Assembly: GCA_040752635.1 (NCBI GenBank)
Contig: JBFMGS010000001.1
Coordinates: 49,390-113,389 of the forward strand
DNA: 64,000 nt
Reading direction: 5' to 3'
From: JBFMGS01 sp040752635
Lineage (GTDB): Bacteria > Bacillota > SHA-98 > UBA4971
The notes under the pieces are model-generated. The model saw only the letters and a list, made by a program, of their open reading frames with translations, searched no databases and was not told the origin of the DNA. This document shows positions 25,608-35,225 of the stretch, in pieces; within the stretch, counting starts at the first letter, position 1; the number at the start of each line of letters is the position of its first letter. The position numbers and the translations under genes are program-made.

Positions 25608-26492
25608 TTAAGCCTCCCTCCGGCCTATCAGTAGGTAGAGGATGAAAGTGGCAGCCAGTATCACTATAAGCAGGCAGACCGACATGGCCGCCCCATAGCC
25701 TAGGTTGAGGTTTCGGAAGCACTCCTTGTAGATTTGATAGGTCAACGTAGCTGACGCCGTCCCTGGCCCTCCTCCCGTCTGAACGAAGACAAGGTCGAAA
25801 AGCTTCAAGGAGAACACCGTGGTAATCGCTGCAAAGATATAGAGTGTCTGGCGGAGATAGGGCAGCGTAACATACGTAAACTTCTCCAAGCTCCCTAGCC
25901 TGTCAATTCCGGCCAAATCATACAGACGCTTGGGTATTACCTCAAGATTTGCCAGGAGAAAGAATGCCACTAGAGGAGCGGTATTCCAAGCATTGCTAAT
26001 AGCCAGCACTTCAATGACTGCCGGACCGCTCAATAGGTCTATCGTCCGGTTACCGCCAAGGAGAAAACTGAGGGCCGTCACAATACCCGTGCGCCCGCGC
26101 AGCGTGTAGCTGAACATTATGCCGGCTGCATACTGCGATACCGCCCAGGGGAGAATCACAACTGACCGCATCACACTACTGTACTTCATAGGTTTGGCTA
26201 ACACTAGCGCAATACCCAGGCCTATCGCCAGCGTCAGCACCACCGACTCAACGGTAAAGCGGAGCGACACCCAAAGTGAATGCCAGAAATCGGGGGATGT
26301 GAGTACCTCCATGTAGTTCCCAACTCCGGAGAAGACGGCTCGCAACCCGCCCAGGAAAGTAACATCACAAAAGCTGAGCCAAAGAGAATAACCCAGAGGG
26401 TAAAGGACCACCGCTGCCATGAATACTATCACCGGCAACGTAAGCAAGAGGGCAAATCGAAGATCGGAGAGTTCCGCGGTGCCTTTTCTCAT
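25608..26492 (-). CDS. Sugar ABC transporter permease (MalF/UgpA type)
   Basis: Integral membrane protein of 294 residues with about six helices. It begins RKGTAELSDLRFALLLTLP and has YPLGYSLWLSFCDV, VILPWAVSQYAAGIMF and an EAA loop YDLAGIDRLGSLEKFTYVTLPYLRQ. ATG 26492 is 9 bases from AAGGGG; the GTG two codons earlier is only 3 bases away. Forms a heterodimer with the next gene. Confidence 0.9.
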   Translation of the reverse strand: MRKGTAELSDLRFALLLTLPVIVFMAAVVLYPLGYSLWLSFCDVTFLGGLRAVFSGVGNYMEVLTSPDFWHSLWVSLRFTVESVVLTLAIGLGIALVLAKPMKYSSVMRSVVILPWAVSQYAAGIMFSYTLRGRTGIVTALSFLLGGNRTIDLLSGPAVIEVLAISNAWNTAPLVAFFLLANLEVIPKRLYDLAGIDRLGSLEKFTYVTLPYLRQTLYIFAAITTVFSLKLFDLVFVQTGGGPGTASATLTYQIYKECFRNLNLGYGAAMSVCLLIVILAATFILYLLIGRREA

Positions 26493-26609
26493 AATCACCG
26501 ACCCCTTGTTCGCGAGTCAAGTTGAGGGATGGGGCGATCATCAACGTGTAGTATCGCCCCATCCGCTCCCGTTCACAGGAATCTATGCCGCAAACCGGCA
26601 GGCTGTGGT

Positions 26610-27947
26610 TTACTTGATGCCGTACTTCTTGTTCAGGGCGACGATTTTGTCGTTGATCGCCTGGATGGTCTTATCGACCGGCCTATCCTGGGTCAAGAAG
26701 TTGGCCAATGTCTCCCTCAAGAAGCTGCCAAACTCATCAGCCCACACAACGTTGAACACGTCATCAGGGTATGGAGTATTAGCGTAGACCTCTAGAACGG
26801 CCTTGTAGTCCTCAGACCGAGAAAGGGAGCCTTTCATGCCTTCCTTTGTCTTGGCGCTTTCCATGACCTCTTTATAGCCGGAGAAAAGCATCGACTCGTC
26901 CATCCAACGCTGCCCAACGAAGATCTCTCCCTTATGATCCCGGTATCCATACCAGGATGCGAAGCGCATGACATCCCGAGTATGAGCGGCACTGCGCTTG
27001 CGGTTTGATATTATGTATAGCGCGGAGTCGATAAGTCCCCAGCTCTGGCCCTTATAGGGTAGGAGGCTACAGTATCCAGCAAATTTCGAATATCGAGGGT
27101 CATTAAACTTCTTGAGATCATACATTTGCTGCGGGCTCATCACATATTCTCCCGACCCCCAGGCTTCCAGATAGTCGGATTCACGATACGTGAGCACCTC
27201 TTGTGGGACCAAGCCGTCCTTCCAGATGCGTTTCCAATCTCTGAGCGTCTCTCCGCCCGGCCCGTCCACTGTCAGAAGCGGCTTGTGGGTCACCGGATCT
27301 GCCACTCGGCCGCCGCGGTTCATCACCTCAAAGATGAACGCCCAGTTGATTCCATACCACTCGGCGAACCAGTGCGGCAGGAAGGGCTTCTTGAACCCCC
27401 TGTCGCGGAGTACGTAGAGCTGGTCATAGAGCTCATCCCATGTAGCGGGGAAATCAGCATCGGTTAGTCCAGCTTCTTTGTACTTCTTCAGGTTCACATG
27501 TATTGCCCCACGTGTGGTGACGAAGTAGGGCAGGCCCAGCAGTTTTCCCTTGTATGTCCACGCCTTCAAGAGGTTAGGATACAAGGCAGCCTTAATCTCA
27601 GCCGCGTTAGGCATCTCGTCAATAGGCAACACCCAGCCACCATCGAAGTAGCGGCATGCCGAAGACGGGTTGCCGTAGAGAATGTCGAGCTGCGCGCCCG
27701 TAGCGAGTTGGGTTTCCATAAGCGAGGGATAGTCACCTGTAATGGTGGCATAGTCCACATTCCCGCCCATCTCTTTGTTGTAACGGGCCACATTATCCTC
27801 AACGATGTGGGTTTTGTACTGCCATCCCCGGAAGTAGATTTTCTCCTTGGTCTCCGGCGCCAACTTAAACTCCGACGCGCTCGTGAGAGTAGTAATTACC
27901 AGAGTTAGGACAGCTATCACACATACCACCAAAACCGATCTGCGCAT
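26610..27947 (-). CDS. Extracellular sugar-binding protein (SBP family 1) without lipobox
   Basis: A 445-residue periplasmic-type solute receptor for the importer that follows. The signal peptide is basic at the start (RRSVLVV), hydrophobic to about residue 22, and has a likely cleavage after TSA. There is no cysteine at the cleavage site, so it is not an obvious lipoprotein, unlike most monoderm binding proteins. Mature-part features include GYRDHKGEIFVGQRW and many aromatic residues (for example HWFAEWYGINWAFIFE) suited to binding carbohydrate. GAGGAGG lies 9 bases upstream. First gene of the transporter set; ligand unknown. Confidence 0.88.
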   Translation of the reverse strand: MRRSVLVVCVIAVLTLVITTLTSASEFKLAPETKEKIYFRGWQYKTHIVEDNVARYNKEMGGNVDYATITGDYPSLMETQLATGAQLDILYGNPSSACRYFDGGWVLPIDEMPNAAEIKAALYPNLLKAWTYKGKLLGLPYFVTTRGAIHVNLKKYKEAGLTDADFPATWDELYDQLYVLRDRGFKKPFLPHWFAEWYGINWAFIFEVMNRGGRVADPVTHKPLLTVDGPGGETLRDWKRIWKDGLVPQEVLTYRESDYLEAWGSGEYVMSPQQMYDLKKFNDPRYSKFAGYCSLLPYKGQSWGLIDSALYIISNRKRSAAHTRDVMRFASWYGYRDHKGEIFVGQRWMDESMLFSGYKEVMESAKTKEGMKGSLSRSEDYKAVLEVYANTPYPDDVFNVVWADEFGSFLRETLANFLTQDRPVDKTIQAINDKIVALNKKYGIK

Positions 27948-28131
27948 GCTTCTTGTCCTCCTCTCAGTCTTAAGTCTCTGAAGTTCCCGGGAAACGTTGC
28001 GCTTGAGTCAACCCACGTACAGGACGCTTTACCTTCCCGTATCCGGTGCTCACCCCCCCCAGACGCTTCACCTCATCGACCCGTCTCCCGCGGCGATTTC
28101 CGGCGTAGCACATCTTCCCGAAATCGTTGCC

Positions 28132-29997
28132 TCACGGATGTAGATCCTTGACTATGTCCTCCATGCCGAGCTCCATGAGCTTTGCCCTGGACGGTCTTGC
28201 CTCATCGGGGCTCCACCCCATGGCATCGAGGTACTCAGAAAGTACGGTCTCCATATCTACAGAGAACCCCGCCGTGGGTCCCTTCTCGAGGGGGGGCAGC
28301 CCCAGCGCCCTTGCAGGGAAGGGAGTCGCTATGAGGTTCACCCCTTCTCTTATGTTGAAAGCTTGCCTCATGTTGGATATCCGTTCTCCAACTCTAACGG
28401 CGTCTTCCAAGCCCCATTTGACTCCTGTCACGGCTGTCAGGAACTCGGGTACGCAATCCACGTATGTAGAAAGGTACCCGAAAAGGCATACCCCTGAACA
28501 GTTGACTACGTTGCACAGACATTCAAGAATCCTTAAAGCCCTGCCTCTCCCCGCTTGCTCCCCGCGACGCGTACCGAAATCAGGGATGCTGTCGTCAAGA
28601 CCTGGCGGCTTGCAGAACTGGGAGGCTTGTATATGTTTCCCTGGAAACATCTTATAGATGACAGCCATAGCAGGCTCAAACCTGGGGTCATGCATGGCAA
28701 GAGCCTCGCCTCTCACGCTGACGGCGAATTCCTCTGCCCCGTTTCCTATGGCGTTGGCTGCCTTCGCAAGCCCTAAGGAAAGGATCTCTCCCAAGTCTTC
28801 TCTCTTGGCAATCTTCTCCGTCAGTTTCACTACAGCTTCAGGATTGCCCCACGAGAGGTCCAGTCCGCCGCTGTCCTTCTTCGTAATGAGCCCTCTCTCA
28901 TAGCATTCCATAGCGAACGCAACGATGGCCCCTGCGGAAATGGTGTCAAGTCCGTAGCTGTTGCAAATGTCATTCGCTTTGATAATGGATTCCACATTAG
29001 AGTTCATGCAATTCGACCCGAAGGCTGACATTGTCTCATACTCGGGTTGATGTGCTTCCTCCACTCTATACGGCCCGTCTCTGATCTTCACTACACCGCC
29101 GCACACTATCGGGCATCGCCAGCAACCGTACTTCCTGGTCCTGTAACTGAAAAGCTTCTCGTGCTCCAGTGATTGTGCAGCTTCCGCGTTGAAGTCTATC
29201 GAACCGGCTCCGGCCCAGTTCTTGACAGGGGAATCCCCGTTTACAGCACCGACTGCCGTGTAGCCTGGCGTACCTATCATGTAAGCTTGCGAAAACCCGA
29301 CCTTCTCTACTGTGATCTGGTGGAGGTACTTCTTCCTCAGGCGGCTTGCCTCTTCGGGACATGCTACCGGGACGTCCCTGTCCCCTCGGACAGCGATGGC
29401 CTTAACCTTCTTCGAACCCAAGATCGCTCCTAGCCCGAACCGGGCCGCCGCTCTTCCCTTATCGTGAATGACGCATGAGATCAGGCTGATCTTCTCACCC
29501 GCAGGACCTATGCAGGCCACCTGCAGATCCTTGCCGTGTTCCCGCTTGAGAATGTCCTCCGTCTCATACGTGGTCTTACCCCAGAGGTTAGAAGCGTCCC
29601 TCAACTCCGGCTTGCCGTCTTCTATTAGCAGATAGACCGGGGCGTCTGAAACCCCCGTGAAAAACACCAGGTCGAAGCCGGCTCGCTTGAGCGTCGGTCC
29701 GAAATAACCCGCGCCGTTTGCGTCCCCCCACGTTCCAGTAAGAGGGGACTTGCCCATCACAGTAAAGCGCGAACCTATCACCGCGGGCGTACCCGTAAGA
29801 GGCCCTGTACCAATCCCCACGATGCTCGTGGGGTCAAGGGGATCTGTTCCTGGCTTCTGCCTGTCATATATCAGACGCATTCCTATGCCGTAGCCGCCCA
29901 GATACTCTCGGCACATCTGTTCGTCCATAGGTTCGGTTGCGAGCCTCCTGCTTGACAGGTCGACCCATAGCATTTTACCTGCATATCCACCCAACAT
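28132..29997 (-). CDS. Aldehyde:ferredoxin oxidoreductase (tungsten family)
   Basis: Oxidises aldehydes to acids with ferredoxin, using a tungstopterin centre and a [4Fe-4S] cluster. The 621-residue protein begins GGYAGKMLWVDLSSRRL, shows YLGGYGIGMRLIYD, GPLTGTPAVIGSRFTVMGKSP and GARFGLG-like text. Cluster cysteines are in GCWRCPIVCGG and later CNVVNCSGVCLFG, matching the CxxCxxxC...C arrangement. Length is normal for the family. It follows the Gfo/Idh gene by about 110 bases and precedes the importer. The tungsten cofactor is inferred from the family; a molybdenum form cannot be excluded. Confidence 0.9.
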   Translation of the reverse strand: MLGGYAGKMLWVDLSSRRLATEPMDEQMCREYLGGYGIGMRLIYDRQKPGTDPLDPTSIVGIGTGPLTGTPAVIGSRFTVMGKSPLTGTWGDANGAGYFGPTLKRAGFDLVFFTGVSDAPVYLLIEDGKPELRDASNLWGKTTYETEDILKREHGKDLQVACIGPAGEKISLISCVIHDKGRAAARFGLGAILGSKKVKAIAVRGDRDVPVACPEEASRLRKKYLHQITVEKVGFSQAYMIGTPGYTAVGAVNGDSPVKNWAGAGSIDFNAEAAQSLEHEKLFSYRTRKYGCWRCPIVCGGVVKIRDGPYRVEEAHQPEYETMSAFGSNCMNSNVESIIKANDICNSYGLDTISAGAIVAFAMECYERGLITKKDSGGLDLSWGNPEAVVKLTEKIAKREDLGEILSLGLAKAANAIGNGAEEFAVSVRGEALAMHDPRFEPAMAVIYKMFPGKHIQASQFCKPPGLDDSIPDFGTRRGEQAGRGRALRILECLCNVVNCSGVCLFGYLSTYVDCVPEFLTAVTGVKWGLEDAVRVGERISNMRQAFNIREGVNLIATPFPARALGLPPLEKGPTAGFSVDMETVLSEYLDAMGWSPDEARPSRAKLMELGMEDIVKDLHP

Positions 29998-30107
29998 CAG
30001 AGGACTCTCCCTCCTCGCCTTAACACACCAGTCTCTGAAGCAGACTGATTGACGGCACCCTCTCTCTTTGCAGGGTCAGAGATACTCCTTCCCTGGGACC
30101 CTCCCTG

Positions 30108-31118
30108 TCAGCGGAGCATAACCGGTTGACCCTTCTCTATCGAAGCGAATATCGCGTCTATTATCCGTACGGCTTCGACTGCATCTTCGGTGGGGACGAT
30201 GAACTCCTTGTCATTCATGATCGCGTCTGCAAAGTGCTCAAGTTCGTCGCGTAAATCCCCGGTGATCCTGCCGTTCACCTCCGGCCAATGGAGAGTGTCC
30301 GGAAACACCGCTGTGTGTTCAGTGTAAATGCTCAGGCCCTGGCCAAAGATTTCCACATATCCTGCCCCTTTTGTTCCGACGAATTCTGCAGTCGCGTAGA
30401 TACCCGTGGGCAGGGTGATGGGCAGTGCCCAGCTCAGTTCGAGACACCCGATAGCACCATTGGCGAAGGTCAGGACTGCATAGACTGTGTCCTCGCAACC
30501 TCTCTCCTTATTCACTTTGGAGACCTTCTGAGCATACACTTTGTCGACTTCACTGCCGACGTACCATCTCATAATATCGATGTCGTGGACCCCGAGGTAC
30601 CGGACAATCGATATGCGGCCATTAAGTCTCGCTGCACTGTTCCAAGGGTTGTTCCTTCTGATCCTGACGTGGACGGCTTCCCCAAGGTCGCCTCTCGCGA
30701 TCGAATCGTGGAGCTGCACATATCGAGGATCAAACCTCAAAACGTGGGCCACCATCAGCCGCACTCCTGATTCCATTGCGGCTTTCATGATCGCGGTTGC
30801 CTCCTTGTGTGTGTTCGCTATGGGCTTCTCAATGAGGATGTGCTTCCGCGCCTTGGCCGCCGCTATCGCGGTATCCACGTGGTATTCCTCAGGAACGCAT
30901 ATGTCTATGGCTTGTACGTTCTGATCCTGCAGCATCTGAGCATAGTCCGTATAACACTTGCAGTTGTACCTTTGGGCGATTTCCGTTGCCCGGTCGGCGT
31001 TAACATCAGCCACCGCAACCAAGTTGCCATTTGGGACCTCGCTCCATATCCTTGAGTGGAGCTCACCTATAAAGCCTAAACCCAGCACACCAACGTTGAG
31101 AGCCCTAACTTGTTTCAC
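30108..31118 (-). CDS. Gfo/Idh/MocA family NAD(P)-dependent oxidoreductase
   Basis: Sugar or inositol dehydrogenase-type protein of 336 residues. Rossmann motif GVLGLGFIGELHSRI at residues 10-24, then the conserved EKPIANTH (catalytic Lys in EKP), GVRLMVAHVLRFDPRYV and YLGVHDIDIMRWYVG with the usual histidine. The GTG start has AAGGGGGG upstream. It probably oxidises a hydroxyl of a sugar, sugar acid or cyclitol. It is separated by 367 bases from the aldolase gene upstream, so a separate promoter is possible. Confidence 0.9.
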   Translation of the reverse strand: MKQVRALNVGVLGLGFIGELHSRIWSEVPNGNLVAVADVNADRATEIAQRYNCKCYTDYAQMLQDQNVQAIDICVPEEYHVDTAIAAAKARKHILIEKPIANTHKEATAIMKAAMESGVRLMVAHVLRFDPRYVQLHDSIARGDLGEAVHVRIRRNNPWNSAARLNGRISIVRYLGVHDIDIMRWYVGSEVDKVYAQKVSKVNKERGCEDTVYAVLTFANGAIGCLELSWALPITLPTGIYATAEFVGTKGAGYVEIFGQGLSIYTEHTAVFPDTLHWPEVNGRITGDLRDELEHFADAIMNDKEFIVPTEDAVEAVRIIDAIFASIEKGQPVMLR

Positions 31119-31485
31119 ATTGCGCCCCCCTTAATCCTTGTGGTAAGTTAAGTGCTGTTGCGCCACACAGAACGTTGTCTCCCGGAGTGGTACAACAGTG
31201 TTCGCCACTGCTTCTTAAAATCCTCCTCGCACGTCAAACCTAACCCAACGTTTCTCAGATGTCCACACATGGTAGCGGTCGGTGCCGTTATTAGGGCAAA
31301 CACAGCACATACCTCGCATGTCTAGGTGGGTCTCCGCCGCAAACACACCCGGCAGACTAGCTCCTTCAACCCTCGACTAACGGAATGCGAGTCTAGCATT
31401 CACCGATGCAGAGTGTCGCGCTATGCGGAACGGAGGTGTCTGGCTACCGAACTGACCTTGTACCAGATCGCTTCATTACCACCAT
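31119..31485. other. Gap between aldolase and Gfo/Idh genes
   Basis: No gene or clear promoter that I can support. A GAGGAGG followed by an A/T stretch lies near 31215 on the minus strand, but no protein-like frame follows it. This may be where a second promoter of the catabolic cluster lies. Confidence 0.4.
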
Positions 31486-32295
31486 CTACGCTCTCAACGC
31501 CGCCACCGCGTTTTTCATCGCGGTGTATATCATCCCAACGTCAACTGAAAAGGAGATGAATTGCACCCCGAGATCTCTCCATCTTCTGGCGCTGCTGACA
31601 TCATCAGCAAATGTGCCTACTGCGCATCCCCGGGAGCGAGCTTCCTCAACTACGCGTTCCACCTCTCTTGTCACACGCGGACTGTCTACTTGTCCGGGCA
31701 CACCCAGCGACTGTGACAGGTCATACGGGCCCACGAATATGACATCGATTCCAGGCACTGAGAGTATCTCGTCGAGGTGAGCAACCCCCTCCCGACCCTC
31801 CACCATGGCGACGACAAGGGTGTTCTCGTTGGCCTCCTCAAAGTACCTGTACTTGTCGGCATGTGAGAACCTAGCAGCCCTCACGTAACAACAGACTCCC
31901 CGCCGTCCCTCTGGGGCAAAACGGGCTGCCTGTGACAGGGTCGCGGCTTCCTCTCGGCTCGAGATATGGGGAACAAGGATACCCTGGGCACCAACATCCA
32001 GGCAACGACTCACCAGAGGGGGGCTGTTCTCATATACCCTGACAATGGCTGCTATGCCGACCCGCTCAGCCGCGCGTGTAAGGTTCTCAACAGTCTCAAA
32101 GGTCAACGGGCCATGCTCTGTATCGAAGATTACAAAGTCAAATCCGGCATACCCGGCAATCTCCACAACCTGAGGCGAAGCAAGTTTCATAAAAGGTCCG
32201 AAGATTACGTCCCCATCCTTGATCCGCTGTCGCAGCCCCTTCACCGGTTCCGGTTCATTCCACCGAGGCTGGGTCGCGTCAAAGTCAGCTGACAT
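31486..32295 (-). CDS. HpcH/HpaI family 2-oxoacid aldolase
   Basis: Metal-dependent class II aldolase of 269 residues that makes or splits 2-oxo-3-deoxy acids, releasing pyruvate. Motifs are FGPFMKLASPQVVEIAGYAGFDFVIFDTEHGPL (Asp/Glu metal site and catalytic His), VRVYENSPPLVSRCLDVGAQGILVPHISS and MVEGREGVAHLDEIL. IDVIFVGPYDLSQSLGVPGQ closes the barrel. Relatives act on 2-keto-3-deoxyglucarate, 2,4-dihydroxyheptenedioate or rhamnonate. The ATG at 32295 has a G-rich site about 10 bases upstream and overlaps the preceding cupin gene by 11 bases. It offers a route parallel to Eda for a deoxy-oxoacid. Confidence 0.88.
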   Translation of the reverse strand: MSADFDATQPRWNEPEPVKGLRQRIKDGDVIFGPFMKLASPQVVEIAGYAGFDFVIFDTEHGPLTFETVENLTRAAERVGIAAIVRVYENSPPLVSRCLDVGAQGILVPHISSREEAATLSQAARFAPEGRRGVCCYVRAARFSHADKYRYFEEANENTLVVAMVEGREGVAHLDEILSVPGIDVIFVGPYDLSQSLGVPGQVDSPRVTREVERVVEEARSRGCAVGTFADDVSSARRWRDLGVQFISFSVDVGMIYTAMKNAVAALRA

Positions 32296-32773
32296 CGCAT
32301 CCACACCCCCCTTTATGCTCAGGGTCGAACCTGACTGCAGGGGCAACCGGAAGTTTCCCAGTATCAAACTCAGTCGTGCCTTTCTTGAGAAGTACCATAA
32401 CCTTTGCAGGGACGTCGATTCCTACGGCAGCTCCATGCCACACGTTAGCACTGACAATAATCGCTTCTCCCTGACTTACCTTAGAGAATCTTACCGCGCC
32501 GCCCTCCAGATCAAGCGCCGTGGGAACGGCCACGCTGCCGCTAAAGACTGCATACAGTTGCGGACTTCGCTCATGCATCTCCAGTTTCTCATACGTCTTT
32601 TTTGTGTCCTCCACTAGGATGCTCTTGACCTCAAACTCATCCCCGTCAACTGCGCCTGAGAACACTCCAAGAGCCCATGCCGTTTTCACCTCATCGGGGC
32701 CCTCAGCAACGCTTTCAGGCATCCGATACCTCTTTGTGCACTCTTCCAAGGTCCTGGCTGATCTGCTGTTCAT
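32285..32773 (-). CDS. Cupin-fold protein, possibly lyase or isomerase
   Basis: A 162-residue small beta-barrel type protein. EMHERSPQLYAVFSGSVAVPTAL and GEAIIVSANVWHGAAVGIDVPAKVMVLLKKGT resemble the two cupin motifs (E..H.. and the late H) and the ureidoglycolate-lyase-like barrel. It is translationally coupled to the aldolase gene downstream. It may process a sugar acid intermediate or act as an auxiliary; I cannot assign a reaction. GGGAAGGGTG precedes the ATG by 8 bases. Confidence 0.65.
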   Translation of the reverse strand: MNSRSARTLEECTKRYRMPESVAEGPDEVKTAWALGVFSGAVDGDEFEVKSILVEDTKKTYEKLEMHERSPQLYAVFSGSVAVPTALDLEGGAVRFSKVSQGEAIIVSANVWHGAAVGIDVPAKVMVLLKKGTTEFDTGKLPVAPAVRFDPEHKGGCGCDVS

Positions 32774-32856
32774 ACTCGGGTCACCCTTCCCTCAACGCTG
32801 CTAATGCTCTACGGAACACACGAGCAGCTTCCAGTCCAAGCTCTCCGGCACCCGCC

Positions 32857-33990
32857 TCAAGCACCGACTCTGAACCCGATAGCTTTGAGCCACTGTTCCA
32901 ACCCATACAAAACAGGCACAACTCTGGTCATTTTGGCACCTGGTCCCATGTGGCCCACCCTTATGGTTTTGCCCGCCAGCTTACTCAGGCCGCCTGCTAC
33001 CTGTATTCCATAGTTCCTGCATAAGAATGAGACAAACTCAGTATCTTCGCGGCCCTCAGGCGGCAAGAACACGGTCAGTATACCTGACGCCTCGTCATCC
33101 TTGCCCATAACCTGTAGACCCAGATTGCGAACACCCTCCCGGAACGCTTGACCGACGGTCTTATGCCGCGTAAAGCGAGGCTGCAAACCCTCGTGCAGAA
33201 TTCGCTCCATGCTCTTGCGTAAGGCAAGCACGTTGTTCACTGCCATGGTTATGAAGTACGGTTGGAAATGCTTGCCTACTTCAGCGGCGTCCTTCCACTT
33301 GAGAAGATTGAGATACCATCCGTGCACTGGCTTCTTGCGAGCCTTCATGTGGCCCCAAGCCCTGTCGCTCACTGACACCAAGGCGAGTCCGGGCGGTGCT
33401 TCAAGGCACTTCTGGGAAGCTGCTATACAAACATCAACTCCCCATTCGTCAACTCTGAGATCCATTCCCCCTATGGATGATACCGCGTCAACGGCGAGCA
33501 GCGCGTCTCGCTCCCGGCAGATCTTTGCTATCTCTCTGACCGGGTTGGCAAGTCCGGTTGACGTCTCGTTATGCACCAGCGCCACGACTTTCACGGTGGG
33601 ATGGCTGGCAAGAGCACGTTCCACCTGCTCAGGTTCTACCGTTTTACCCCATTCCACTTCGATAAGATGGACTTCTGCCTGGTGCGAAGCAGCCAGTTCG
33701 GCGATGCGACGGCCGAAATGGCCGGTTTCGACAACAATTGCCCCTTCCCCGGGTTCAAGTAGGCTGCACATCGCAGCTTCCACACCTGAGTGCCCTGAGC
33801 CTACGTTGATGAACAAATCTGAACGGGTTTGAAAGATCTGTTTTGCCAGGTCTATAGTCTCCAGGTACAACTCCACCCAGTCCGCACCGTAATGAGCAAC
33901 TACCGGAGACGCCATTTCCAGCAACACTTCGCCGTCTACTGCAACAGGCCCGGGGATCATCAGATCACAAGTTTTCTTGTGGGCACCCAT
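32857..33990 (-). CDS. Class V aminotransferase (serine-pyruvate/alanine-glyoxylate type)
   Basis: PLP aminotransferase of 377 residues. It starts with MIPGPVAVDGEVLLEMA, the phosphate loop GSGHSGVEAAM, ALVHNETSTGLANPV, DAVSSIGGMDL, and AASQKCLEAPPGLALVS with the PLP lysine. The C-terminal part has RVGHMGPGA. Enzymes of this group move the amino group of serine, alanine, or 2-aminoethylphosphonate to glyoxylate or pyruvate. It lies 71 bases after the KDG kinase and 83 bases before the cupin gene, so it is part of the catabolic run. Substrate unassigned. Confidence 0.87.
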   Translation of the reverse strand: MGAHKKTCDLMIPGPVAVDGEVLLEMASPVVAHYGADWVELYLETIDLAKQIFQTRSDLFINVGSGHSGVEAAMCSLLEPGEGAIVVETGHFGRRIAELAASHQAEVHLIEVEWGKTVEPEQVERALASHPTVKVVALVHNETSTGLANPVREIAKICRERDALLAVDAVSSIGGMDLRVDEWGVDVCIAASQKCLEAPPGLALVSVSDRAWGHMKARKKPVHGWYLNLLKWKDAAEVGKHFQPYFITMAVNNVLALRKSMERILHEGLQPRFTRHKTVGQAFREGVRNLGLQVMGKDDEASGILTVFLPPEGREDTEFVSFLCRNYGIQVAGGLSKLAGKTIRVGHMGPGAKMTRVVPVLYGLEQWLKAIGFRVGA

Positions 33991-34061
33991 GATGCCATAG
34001 CCTCCCTGATCTTCGGCTCACGAGGTCACGCCGACTGCAACGCCCGACCCTCCCCAGATTT

Positions 34062-35087
34062 CTACCTCTGAACCCGCCCGGAGGCGTCACCTCCTACGAG
34101 AGTATTAACCTCGGGTATGCTAACCAGGTTAAAGTCACCCACTATGGAGTGCTTGAGGCAGGATGCCGCACTGGCAAACTCCACGGCGTCCTGGGGAGCC
34201 TTGCCAGTTACTAGAGCATATATCAGCCCCCCGGCAAATGCGTCTCCACTTCCAACCCGATCCACAATGTGGACGTTGCGCTTCGCCGATATGTAAAAGT
34301 CATGGCCGTCATAGAGCATGGCGGACCACCTGTTGTCCGATGCTGACAGACTCTCCCTGAGAGTTATGGCCACTTTTTCGAACCCAAACCTTTCACACAG
34401 TTCACGTGCGACCTCGCGGTAACCTTCTTCGTGGAGTTCCCCCCGAGTGACATCGGATGCTCTGGCCTTTATTCCGAACACCTTTTCGGCATCCTCCTCA
34501 TTCCCGATGGCTATGTCCACATACTGCATGAGCCCAGTCATGACCTTGTTGGCTTTCTCAGGGGACCACAGGTTCTTGCGGTAGTTGAGATCGCAGCTAA
34601 CTTTTACACCTTTGGCCTTCGCAGCCTTTACAGCCTCGAGCGTCACGGATGCAACGCTGTCGCCTAGTGCGGGCGTAATGCCCGTAAAATGAAACCAATG
34701 GACTCCCTCAAAGATCTTTGGCCAGTCAAACTCGCCCGGCTGAACCTGGGAGATGGACGAGTACGCCCGGTCGTATATCACCTTTGACGCTCTCTGGGAG
34801 GCCCCAGTTTCGCAGAAGTAGATTCCCAGTCTCGCGCCGCCGCGCAGTATAAAGTCGGTATGTACACCCAACCTGCGGAGCGCGTTCACGGCGCACTGAC
34901 CGATTTCGTGAGCCGGAACCTTCGTCACGAAATATGCATCAAGCCCGTAGTTGGCAAGGGAAACCGCGACGTTAGCTTCGCCCCCTCCATATATGGCATC
35001 AAACGATGAAGCTTGCACAAACCTCTGGTAACCCGGTGGCGATAGCCTCAACATAATCTCTCCAAAAGTCACGATCCTGGAACTCAT
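34062..35087 (-). CDS. kdgK: 2-dehydro-3-deoxygluconokinase (PfkB family)
   Basis: Phosphorylates 2-keto-3-deoxygluconate (KDG) to KDPG. The 341-residue PfkB protein has FGEIMLRLSPPGYQRF, IYGGGEANVAVSLANYGL, the lid region SLGIYF-like RLGIYFCETGASQRAS, FTGITPALG, and the anion-hole and base motif VDRVGSGDAFAGGLIYAL (catalytic Asp). ATG 35087 has GGAGGG 7 bases upstream. It sits directly after the KDPG aldolase gene, the usual pairing. This makes a KDG-forming pathway very likely for the cluster. Confidence 0.9.
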   Translation of the reverse strand: MSSRIVTFGEIMLRLSPPGYQRFVQASSFDAIYGGGEANVAVSLANYGLDAYFVTKVPAHEIGQCAVNALRRLGVHTDFILRGGARLGIYFCETGASQRASKVIYDRAYSSISQVQPGEFDWPKIFEGVHWFHFTGITPALGDSVASVTLEAVKAAKAKGVKVSCDLNYRKNLWSPEKANKVMTGLMQYVDIAIGNEEDAEKVFGIKARASDVTRGELHEEGYREVARELCERFGFEKVAITLRESLSASDNRWSAMLYDGHDFYISAKRNVHIVDRVGSGDAFAGGLIYALVTGKAPQDAVEFASAASCLKHSIVGDFNLVSIPEVNTLVGGDASGRVQR

Positions 35088-35225
35088 GCTAAATCCCTCC
35101 ACAAGAGGCTTCTTCTACACCTACAACTGTAAGGTGATAGAGCCAATACGCAGTTGCGTCCTGGAGGCAGAGCCCCCTTGATCTAGCCTACACCGGCTGT
35201 TCCTCAACGCCCGTCGAGACCCGCG

